Source of the DNA: Ruminococcus sp. UBA946 | GTDB lineage: Bacteria > Bacillota > Clostridia > Oscillospirales > Ruminococcaceae | Direction of reading: 5' to 3' | Assembly: GCA_002293295.1 (NCBI GenBank) | Contig: DBCY01000103.1 | Span: 1,818 to 6,900 of the forward strand | Length of the DNA: 5,083 nt | Part shown: one piece after another, positions 1 through 5,083 of the stretch | Position numbering within the stretch: position 1 is the stretch's first letter | How the letters are laid out: every line of letters begins with the position of its first letter | Program-made: the position numbers and the translations under genes | Notes under the pieces: generated by a model | Told to the model about the DNA's origin: nothing | Database searches by the model: none | What the model saw: only the letters and a program-made list of their open reading frames with translations

Positions 1-142
1 ATGCAGAGTTTTTATATGTTTTATCGGGGATTAGTATAAGGAAGTATATAACATACAAATATGGTTTTCCGCCTTCCGCCTAAAATTTCTTGAAATAATT
101 GTCGTTTTTATGTTGCGTATACCTAAATATATTTTTGCGGTT

Positions 143-169
143 TTGACATATGCTACAAAAAAATATGAA
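143..169 (+). promoter_or_regulatory. Possible second, weaker upstream promoter
   Basis: A perfect -35 hexamer TTGACA (143-148) is followed after 15 bases by TATGAA (164-169). The spacer is shorter than optimal and the -10 box departs from consensus, so this may be chance in AT-rich DNA or a weak tandem promoter. Confidence 0.2.
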
Positions 170-173
170 TTCC

Positions 174-202
174 TTGACGTTTGATTAAAAAAGTTGTATT
201 AT
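174..202 (+). promoter_or_regulatory. Predicted sigma-A promoter of the sortase operon
   Basis: A -35 box TTGACG (174-179) is followed by a 17-base spacer and a -10 box TATTAT (197-202). Each hexamer differs from consensus at one position and the spacing is optimal. Transcription would begin near 209, leaving an untranslated leader of about 104 bases before the first sortase. It is the only good promoter seen in the window, and the short gaps between genes fit one transcript from here. Confidence 0.7.
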
Positions 203-312
203 AGTATTATCAGTAATTATATGCTTTTATAAAATTTTTCATATGAATAAGAGGTTCAGGCGGGAGTCTGCCCGGTTAAAAAACGTCCGGAAAGGTTGGT
301 AACGGCAATAAG

Positions 313-1272
313 ATGGCGCTTTCCAGAGATGCGAAAAAAGCTTATAAAAAAGCTATGAATACCAAAAAAAAGAAACGCCGCGGCAGCTGGCTTTTTATTA
401 AGAAGGGCGACAGCGCAAAGGAAGTTCTCAGCAAGCTTTTCACTCAGCTTGCCGTTGTTGTCCTCATAGGCTGCGTTGCAATCATGGGGAATGAGCTGAG
501 GCTTTCTGTCAGCGCGAAGCTCCTTAACAGCTCACTGAAGGATTTGTATTACACTTATATCAGCAAGGGAGACAATAACGGCGAAATCATGGAAAGCGCA
601 AAGGAGCTTCTTGAAATAAACCCCGATACGGTGGGGTGGGTGCATATCGAAGGCACTAATATTTCGCTTCCCGTCGTTCAAAGAAAAACCAAAGACGGCA
701 ACGACTATTATTTAAAGCGTGCCTTTGACGGAAGCAGCAACAAAGCAGGCACAGTTTTCCTTGACTACAGGAATAAATTCGGCGCGAAGGAACGCTCCGA
801 TAACCTTGTCCTTTACGGTCACAACCAAAAAGACAGGACTATGTTCGGCGACCTTGCCGATTACAAGAAGGATTTAGAATTTTACAAGAATCACCCTGTT
901 ATTGAGTTCAGCTCAAACTATAAATCCGACACCTATAAGATATTTGCATATTATGTCACCCCGGTTCTGGAATCCCAGACGAGGGACGGGTATATATTCG
1001 ACTACCATAATTACCTTAATTTATCCGACAGGAGCCGTTATGACGAATTTATTGACAGCATCATGCAGAGGTCCCAGATAATAACGGGCGTCGACGTTTC
1101 ATACGGCGACGAGTTCCTTACCCTTTCAACCTGCTCGAATGAATTTGAACCGTCCCGGTTCGTCGTTTTCGCCCGTAAGGTACGGGACGGCGAAACGCCG
1201 GAAACCGACGTTTCCCCGGCATATTTAAACGACAGCGCCAAAGAGCCTGACTGGGATGTAATATATAATTAA
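313..1272 (+). CDS. srtB: Class B sortase A of four (319 aa)
   Basis: A membrane-anchored cysteine transpeptidase. By family knowledge it cleaves a C-terminal sorting motif of secreted proteins and transfers them to peptidoglycan or to another protein. A very basic N-terminus (residues 7-31) precedes one transmembrane helix (about 43-60), giving N-in topology, then the sortase domain (about 100-290). Catalytic residues are visible: His170 in LYGHNQKD, Cys274 in TLSTC and Arg282 in SRFVV. The Cys-to-Arg spacing of 8 matches Clostridioides difficile SrtB rather than the spacing of 10 in Staphylococcus aureus SrtB. It is the only one of the four with no extracellular cysteine besides the catalytic one. 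ATG 313 is the only in-frame ATG after the stop at 277, but the best ribosome site, GGAAAGG (289-295), lies a long 17 bases upstream. The opening MALSRDAKKAYKKA resembles the start of sortase D. Substrate unknown. Confidence 0.95.
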   Translation: MALSRDAKKAYKKAMNTKKKKRRGSWLFIKKGDSAKEVLSKLFTQLAVVVLIGCVAIMGNELRLSVSAKLLNSSLKDLYYTYISKGDNNGEIMESAKELLEINPDTVGWVHIEGTNISLPVVQRKTKDGNDYYLKRAFDGSSNKAGTVFLDYRNKFGAKERSDNLVLYGHNQKDRTMFGDLADYKKDLEFYKNHPVIEFSSNYKSDTYKIFAYYVTPVLESQTRDGYIFDYHNYLNLSDRSRYDEFIDSIMQRSQIITGVDVSYGDEFLTLSTCSNEFEPSRFVVFARKVRDGETPETDVSPAYLNDSAKEPDWDVIYN

Positions 1273-1274
1273 CC

Positions 1275-1280
1275 AGAGGT
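1275..1280 (+). promoter_or_regulatory. Ribosome binding site that fixes the start of sortase B
   Basis: AGAGGT lies 7 bases before ATG 1288 but only 1 base before an in-frame GTG at 1282. The spacing rules out the GTG and supports ATG 1288. The resulting MSDKKN start matches the first six residues of sortase C. Confidence 0.8.
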
Positions 1281-1287
1281 AGTGTTC

Positions 1288-2271
1288 ATGTCTGATAAAA
1301 AGAATTTCTTATATACGTTCTTTCCGTCCAGAGGCGACAGCAGGACTGAAAAAATACGGAAAATTATCGTAATAACAGCGTCCGTCATACTGATGATTTC
1401 AATTTTCATCCTGGTTTCATATTTTATCGACCAGGCTAGAACAAAGCAGATAAACGACAGGCTGGCGGAAAACCACGCGTCGTTTTCCGTCATCACTAAA
1501 ATGACGGCCCTGCCTTCCGAAACCGAATCGGAAACGGAGCCGGCGCCTCCCCCGCCGCTTGTGCTGCTGGACAGCATGGCTCCGATTCTTGCCGAAAACC
1601 CCGATACCGCAGGCTGGATTAAGATTCCCAACACAAACGTCGACAATGCCGTTATGCAGTGTGATAATAACGAGTATTATGTCGACAGGAATTTCTACGG
1701 GGAAAAATCGCAGGCAGGCACCATTTTCGCCGATTACCGCTGTGTCGTAAATGATTACAGCGACAGGCAGCATGACAATATCATCCTTTACGGTCATAAC
1801 CAAAAGGACAGCACAATGTTCGGAACTCTTAAAAAGTATAAGGTTACTCAGCAGAACACCGGCAACTTCCAGTTTTATCTTGACAACCCCACCTTTACAT
1901 TTTCAAACCTCTATGAAGAATATACATATAAAATCATTGCGCTGTTCATTATTGAGGTAGAGCCTTATCAGACCCGCGACGGAATTATTTTCGATTATCA
2001 CAACTATATCAACTTCAGCAGCAAAGTCCGCCCTTTCGACGCATTTAAGGAAAATTTACTTGCGCGCACCGCCGTAGATACGGGTGTGGATTTCAATATA
2101 GACGACAAGTATATAACTCTTTCCACCTGCTCAAACGAATTTGAGCCTTCAAGGTTTGTGGTTGTAGGCAGAAGAGTCCGCGAGGGGGAAGACCCTGATG
2201 TCGATACCTCCAAAGCCGTTCTTAATACCGACGCCACAGAACCCGACTTAAATTATATTTATAGCAGATAA
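1288..2271 (+). CDS. srtB: Class B sortase B of four (327 aa)
   Basis: A second complete SrtB-type transpeptidase beginning 15 bases after sortase A. The cytosolic segment carries the juxtamembrane element FFPSRGDSRTEKIRKI (11-26), followed by a transmembrane helix (about 27-46) and a linker with an acidic and proline-rich stretch (about 76-90, ending PAPPPP) that may span wall material. The sortase domain follows (about 100-297), with His170 (LYGHNQKD), Cys281 (TLSTC) and Arg289 (SRFVV). Relative to A and D, the loop after the His motif is 6 residues longer (about 185-196), as in C. Two extra extracellular cysteines, Cys125 and Cys152, could form a disulfide. The C-terminal segment EPDLNYIYSR parallels the end of sortase A. 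ATG 1288 is chosen over GTG 1282 because of the ribosome site at 1275-1280. Substrate not visible in the window. Confidence 0.95.
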   Translation: MSDKKNFLYTFFPSRGDSRTEKIRKIIVITASVILMISIFILVSYFIDQARTKQINDRLAENHASFSVITKMTALPSETESETEPAPPPPLVLLDSMAPILAENPDTAGWIKIPNTNVDNAVMQCDNNEYYVDRNFYGEKSQAGTIFADYRCVVNDYSDRQHDNIILYGHNQKDSTMFGTLKKYKVTQQNTGNFQFYLDNPTFTFSNLYEEYTYKIIALFIIEVEPYQTRDGIIFDYHNYINFSSKVRPFDAFKENLLARTAVDTGVDFNIDDKYITLSTCSNEFEPSRFVVVGRRVREGEDPDVDTSKAVLNTDATEPDLNYIYSR

Positions 2272-2285
2272 CCGAGGTTTTATTA

Positions 2286-3932
2286 ATGTCTGATAAAAAA
2301 AACACCCCTAACGATTATACGGTGGACGGTATTTTAGCTGAATTCAAAGACGGCGGCTCCGAAGCCGGAAACGATGATTTTACCGGGGATTCGGCTCAGT
2401 CCTTTGAAACGGAGGATAAGGGTGAATTCATAACGGAGCATAAGGTTTCCGGGTTTACCGGTGCGGACGGCGGTTTTTCAGAACCCGGTTCCGCCGCAAA
2501 CGGCTCTGAAAGCAACAGCGTCAGCGATGAAACTGAAAACGCGGAAAAACCGGAAACCCGCACAAGTATTACCGGATTCTTTCTGGGTCTGCTCCCTTCA
2601 AAGGGCGACGGGCTGCCCGAAATTATAAGAAAACTCGTTTTTCTCGTTGCCGTTCTGGTCTTTGCCGGAGCGGGGGTTATGCTTGCGAGTACGCTGATTC
2701 AGTCGCACAGGGCTGTTGAAGATTTAAAGGAAATAAAGGCGTCCGTTACCACCACTTTAGCCACCGCAACTGACAATGAAGGGAATATTGTAACGGTTCC
2801 TCCCACTTCGGAGGAAATAAAGAGCCATAATGAACGCATTATGGATATATATTCTAAATACGAAGATGTGGTCGGCTTCATTGAAATCGGCGGCTGTGAT
2901 ATTTATCAGCCCGTTGTTCAGGGGCTTGACAACAAATATTACCTTACCCATACCTATTATGACAAGCAGAACAAGGGCGGCGCTATATTTATGGATTTCC
3001 GCTGCACCTTTACAAACGAATACGCCTCCCCTAATATTGTCCTTTACGGGCATAACGAAAGGGACGGCACGATGTTCGGCAATCTGAAGCATTATAAAAC
3101 CGATAATAATAACGGCTATGACACCGGTTTTTATACTGAAAACCACGCGGTGACCCTGCGTTCATCCGGCGGAGCCGATACTTATCTGATTTACGCATAT
3201 TTTGTCACCAACGCCCTTGAAAAACAGGATAAAAACGGCGAGGTCTTCCATTACCACGACTATATCGAAACGCTGAAGGATAAAAACACTTTTGACTGGT
3301 ATTATAACGAGGTTATGGAAAGGACTCAGATTATAAGCCCGGTCGGCGTTGAATACGGCGACGAGCTGCTGTTGCTTTCCACCTGCTCAAATGAGTTTTC
3401 GGATTCGCGCTTTGTCGTATGCGCAAGGAAGCTGCGTGAAAACGAAAGCATTTCCGAAATTGATTTTACTGCCGTAACCCCAAATTATAACGCAAGAGGC
3501 CTTGACTGGGAAGCAATTATGTCGGGCGTAACCCCCGCCGGTCCGGCGGAAACGGCGGAAACGGAAGATACCGCGGAGAGCGAAACACAGGAGGAAACTT
3601 CGGAAACCGAGGAAACAACCGCGCCTGAGGAAACTACCGAAATCACTTCGGAGGAAACCGAAACGGCGGCGGCAGCCATTTCTGAAGAAACTACCGTGCT
3701 TACGGATGAAAACGGTATGGAAATAACAACAGTTACGACGACAAAGTTCGTTAAACCCACAACCGTTTCAAAAAAGGTTGACGCGACAAAGAATAAAACG
3801 ACGACGACCGCCCCCGTTCCGGATGAAAACGAACCTTCAGGCGAACCTTCAGGTTTTGATTCGGATAATCCGGACGGTACGGGAGAAACGGAAAATACTC
3901 CCGAGGCTACAAGCGTTCCCGACGGTTCGTAA
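2286..3932 (+). CDS. srtB: Class B sortase C of four, with long N- and C-terminal extensions (548 aa)
   Basis: The largest sortase of the array, well over the 220-350 residues usual for class B. Residues 1-98 are a hydrophilic, acidic, Gly/Ser/Glu/Asp-rich segment predicted cytosolic and disordered. The shared juxtamembrane element (GLLPSKGDGLPEIIRKL, 101-117) and the membrane helix (about 117-137) follow. The sortase domain (about 185-385) has intact His256 (LYGHNERD), Cys367 (LSTC) and Arg375 (SRFVV). The usual family end (LDWEAI, near 407-411) is reached, then a tail of about 137 residues is added. Its first part is Thr/Glu-rich: residues 421-470 hold 18 Glu and 15 Thr. It turns basic and Thr-rich near 487-509, then acidic with an EPSG repeat. 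No second membrane helix or wall-binding domain is visible in it. GAGG (2274-2277) lies 8 bases before ATG 2286; the gap after B is 14 bases. Extra cysteines: 204, 240, 379. Confidence 0.95.
   Translation: MSDKKNTPNDYTVDGILAEFKDGGSEAGNDDFTGDSAQSFETEDKGEFITEHKVSGFTGADGGFSEPGSAANGSESNSVSDETENAEKPETRTSITGFFLGLLPSKGDGLPEIIRKLVFLVAVLVFAGAGVMLASTLIQSHRAVEDLKEIKASVTTTLATATDNEGNIVTVPPTSEEIKSHNERIMDIYSKYEDVVGFIEIGGCDIYQPVVQGLDNKYYLTHTYYDKQNKGGAIFMDFRCTFTNEYASPNIVLYGHNERDGTMFGNLKHYKTDNNNGYDTGFYTENHAVTLRSSGGADTYLIYAYFVTNALEKQDKNGEVFHYHDYIETLKDKNTFDWYYNEVMERTQIISPVGVEYGDELLLLSTCSNEFSDSRFVVCARKLRENESISEIDFTAVTPNYNARGLDWEAIMSGVTPAGPAETAETEDTAESETQEETSETEETTAPEETTEITSEETETAAAAISEETTVLTDENGMEITTVTTTKFVKPTTVSKKVDATKNKTTTTAPVPDENEPSGEPSGFDSDNPDGTGETENTPEATSVPDGS
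3544..3675 (+). repeat. Low-complexity Glu/Thr-coding stretch in the tail of sortase C
   Basis: Degenerate GGAAAC/GAGGAAAC units recur through this stretch and encode irregular runs of E-T, E-E-T and T-E-T at about residues 421-463 of sortase C. The units are not uniform, so this is a low-complexity tract rather than a clean tandem array. It could expand or contract by slippage. The long reverse-strand open frame opposite it is a by-product of this composition. Confidence 0.6.
3830..3853 (+). repeat. Perfect 12-base tandem duplication in the tail of sortase C
   Basis: CGAACCTTCAGG occurs twice in direct succession (3830-3841 and 3842-3853), giving EPSGEPSG at residues 516-523. The two copies are identical at the DNA level, which suggests a recent duplication by slippage in the disordered tail. 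The length keeps the reading frame. Confidence 0.85.
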
Positions 3933-3963
3933 TCACGGACTCAAAGGCGGACTATTCAGTAAA

Positions 3964-3969
3964 AAAGGA
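3964..3969 (+). promoter_or_regulatory. Ribosome binding site for sortase D
   Basis: AAAGGA lies 12 bases before ATG 3982, 18 before ATG 3988 and directly against ATG 3970. Only 3982 has workable, if long, spacing. The MAMSDEVKAGYKSKA start it gives aligns with the MALSRDAKKAYKKA start of sortase A, which supports the choice independently. Confidence 0.55.
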
Positions 3970-3981
3970 ATGATTCTGTTA

Positions 3982-5007
3982 ATGGCAATGTCTGATGAGG
4001 TTAAAGCCGGTTATAAAAGCAAAGCAAAACGGTATAAACCCAAAAAAACCTTTAAGGAAAGCTTTATCCCGCAAAGGGGGGACAAACCGAGCGAAATAAT
4101 AAGCAAGCTCATTGTTTTCCTTTCGGTTGCGGCGCTTTTAGTATGCGCGGTTGTCTTAAGCGTTTATTTTTACCACCTTTTTGAAGCCAGGCAAAACCAT
4201 GCCAATATAAAGGTTATTTACAAAAAAGCCTCGGATTCGGCGACAGGGGATGAAAATTCACTGCCTGATTCTTTAATAGAACCCGGCGCTGAAAGAAAGC
4301 CGCTTGTATTACTGCCCGCAGCTTTGACAATGCAGGAGCTCAACCTCAATTACGCCGGGTTTGTGGAAATTCCCAACTGCGTAAGCGAAGCTGTCGTTCA
4401 GTATGAGGACAATGATTTTTACCTTGACCATAATATTTATGACCAGAAGCGTTCCTGCGGCACCGTGTTCGCCGATTTCAGGAATATTGTCAATGACTAT
4501 GAAAACTCCGATAATATTATCCTGTACGGACATAACCAAAAGGACGGCACTATGTTCGGGCAGCTGGATTATTATAAATTCAACCCTAAATACTGGCTTA
4601 CCAACCCGTATATTTATTTTGACACTCTTTACAGCGAGGACGTTTATGTGATTATAGCTTCGTTTATTACCAACACGGAGCCTGAACATGACAACGGGTA
4701 TGTTTTCGATTATCATAACTTCATAAATTTCAAAGACGAAGGCGATTATACATATGACAGGTTCATGACCGAGATTACCGAAAGAAGCCAGATTATTACA
4801 GGTATTGACGTGAACAGCGGGGATAAGTTTCTTACCCTGTCCACATGCTCTTATGAATGGGAGCCGTCAAGGCATGTTTTAGTGGCAAGAAAACTCCGCG
4901 AAGGAGAGACAACCCAGAATATTGACACATCGGGATTCAACGTAAACACAAACCCGAAATGGCCTGCCATCTATTATAAATATAACGGCGGTTCGTATTC
5001 GGGATAA
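3982..5007 (+). CDS. srtB: Class B sortase D of four (341 aa)
   Basis: The fourth complete SrtB-type transpeptidase, 49 bases after sortase C. A basic N-terminus (8-26) leads into the juxtamembrane element FIPQRGDKPSEIISKL (28-43), a membrane helix (about 43-64), a linker (65-115) and the sortase domain (about 118-305). Active-site residues are His184 (LYGHNQKD), Cys289 (TLSTC) and Arg297 (SRHVL). It is the only member reading CSYEW and SRHVL around the active site instead of CSNEF and SRFVV. Extra extracellular cysteines are Cys133 and Cys159. The loop after the His motif is short, as in A. The frame stays open upstream to about 3778 inside sortase C, but that part is a basic shadow of the Thr/Glu tail and is not counted. 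ATG 3988, giving an MSDEV start like the MSDKK of B and C, is the main alternative start. No clear terminator follows. Confidence 0.94.
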   Translation: MAMSDEVKAGYKSKAKRYKPKKTFKESFIPQRGDKPSEIISKLIVFLSVAALLVCAVVLSVYFYHLFEARQNHANIKVIYKKASDSATGDENSLPDSLIEPGAERKPLVLLPAALTMQELNLNYAGFVEIPNCVSEAVVQYEDNDFYLDHNIYDQKRSCGTVFADFRNIVNDYENSDNIILYGHNQKDGTMFGQLDYYKFNPKYWLTNPYIYFDTLYSEDVYVIIASFITNTEPEHDNGYVFDYHNFINFKDEGDYTYDRFMTEITERSQIITGIDVNSGDKFLTLSTCSYEWEPSRHVLVARKLREGETTQNIDTSGFNVNTNPKWPAIYYKYNGGSYSG

Positions 5008-5020
5008 TTAACAATTAACA
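5007..5020. repeat. Tandem ATTAACA heptamer after the last sortase
   Basis: ATTAACA occurs twice in succession (5007-5013 and 5014-5020), starting within the stop codon of sortase D and continuing as AATGG. It may be chance AT-rich sequence or the edge of a dispersed intergenic repeat; the window has no second copy to decide. Confidence 0.4.
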
Positions 5021-5062
5021 ATGGCGGTATAATTTTAAGCTCTTAGATGTTATGGGGTACTA

Positions 5063-5083
5063 GGGCGTGTTCGAAAATCATCA
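5063..5083. mobile_element. Possible terminal inverted repeat of an insertion sequence, cut by the window edge
   Basis: The last bases, beginning GGGCGTGTTCGAAAATCA, sit after a CTAG/TA-type junction (5060-5063). They resemble the GGGCNTGTT-GAAAAT style of ends that I associate with some IS5-group elements. No transposase sequence and no opposite end are inside the window, so this rests on resemblance alone. Confidence 0.25.

Larger units (their letters stand above)
1..312. other. AT-rich leader region upstream of the sortase operon
   Basis: No gene is supportable here. Both strands carry frequent stops, and the only frame open from the window edge on the plus strand stops at 81-83, too short to call the tail of an upstream gene. 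The region holds a strong promoter-like pair (174-202), a weaker candidate just upstream (143-169), a small inverted repeat ATTTC-TT-GAAAT at 85-96, and a GC-richer patch at about 250-310. That patch contains a 4-bp hairpin, CGGG (261-264) with CCCG (271-274), and an alternative CCGG/CCGG pairing (272-275 with 287-290). I do not recognise a known riboswitch class or an intrinsic terminator. The predicted 5' untranslated region is about 100 bases, long enough for a regulatory leader. Confidence 0.6.

Noticed and set aside
3..83. Plus-strand frame open from the window edge as the tail of an upstream gene
   Set aside because: Only 26 codons, no recognisable family, and such a length arises easily by chance; the cut edge prevents a decision.
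243..302. 19-codon basic mini-ORF as a real gene
   Set aside because: No ribosome site precedes ATG 243. Kept only as part of the leader observation.
1282..1287. GTG start for sortase B adding two residues
   Set aside because: The ribosome site ends 1 base before the GTG but 7 bases before ATG 1288, and MSDKKN matches the start of sortase C.
1417..1803. 128-codon reverse-strand open frame (and similar ones at 1269-1646, 2757-3146 and 4309-4716)
   Set aside because: All lie wholly inside strongly conserved sortase coding sequence, recur opposite the same domain region, and show no independent family features.
3485..3760. 91-codon reverse-strand open frame rich in Ser and Val
   Set aside because: It is the complement of the Glu/Thr low-complexity tract (GAA/ACC-type codons read backwards), with no ribosome site or promoter.
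3861..3885. NPDGTG in the sortase C tail as a sorting signal for self-anchoring
   Set aside because: It does not fit NPxTx (Gly stands where Thr should be), and no hydrophobic segment or basic tail follows before the stop.
3778..3981. N-terminal 68-residue extension of sortase D reaching into sortase C
   Set aside because: The stretch is a basic Arg-rich reading of the +1 frame of the Thr/Glu tail, has no ribosome site, and is not sortase-like. ATG 3982 aligns with the start of sortase A.
3933..3981. Separate promoter for sortase D in the 49-base gap
   Set aside because: No -35/-10 pair with acceptable spacing is present in the gap; the gene is most simply read from the upstream promoter.
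5008..5062. Intrinsic terminator after the operon
   Set aside because: No GC-rich stem followed by a T-run can be drawn; the sequence is AT-rich with only direct repeats.

Overview
The window is a compact, single-strand locus from a low-to-mid GC Gram-positive bacterium. It contains four consecutive, complete genes for class B sortases (SrtB-type cysteine transpeptidases) and nothing else that I can call as a gene. AT-rich leaders, strong GAGG-type ribosome binding sites, and clostridial-style SrtB proteins (catalytic Cys to Arg spacing of 8 residues) point to Clostridia. The Thr/Glu-rich tail and the codon style would suit a gut Oscillospiraceae/Ruminococcaceae member, but that placement is inference.

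Layout. Bases 1-312 are an AT-rich leader with a good sigma-A-type promoter (TTGACG, 17-base spacer, TATTAT at 174-202) and a GC-richer patch at 250-310. The sortases follow: A (313-1272, 319 aa), B (start corrected to 1288, ends 2271, 327 aa), C (2286-3932, 548 aa) and D (start corrected to 3982, ends 5007, 341 aa). The gaps are 15, 14 and 49 bases, so this looks like one operon read from the 174-202 promoter. Bases 5008-5083 have no evident terminator. They hold a short ATTAACA direct repeat and a stretch at the right edge that resembles the end of an insertion sequence.

How the genes work together. All four proteins share one plan: a short cytosolic N-terminus, a conserved juxtamembrane element (G-D followed by E-x-I-x-K-L/I), one transmembrane helix, a linker, and an extracellular sortase domain with intact His, Cys and Arg. 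No surface protein carrying a sorting signal is present, so substrates must be encoded elsewhere. Sortase C is the outlier. It has an acidic cytosolic extension of about 100 residues and a disordered Thr/Glu-rich tail of about 137 residues after the sortase domain. The four paralogues are well diverged, and their pairwise resemblances change along the protein. This suggests an old duplication array with specialised, non-redundant members, possibly reshuffled by recombination.
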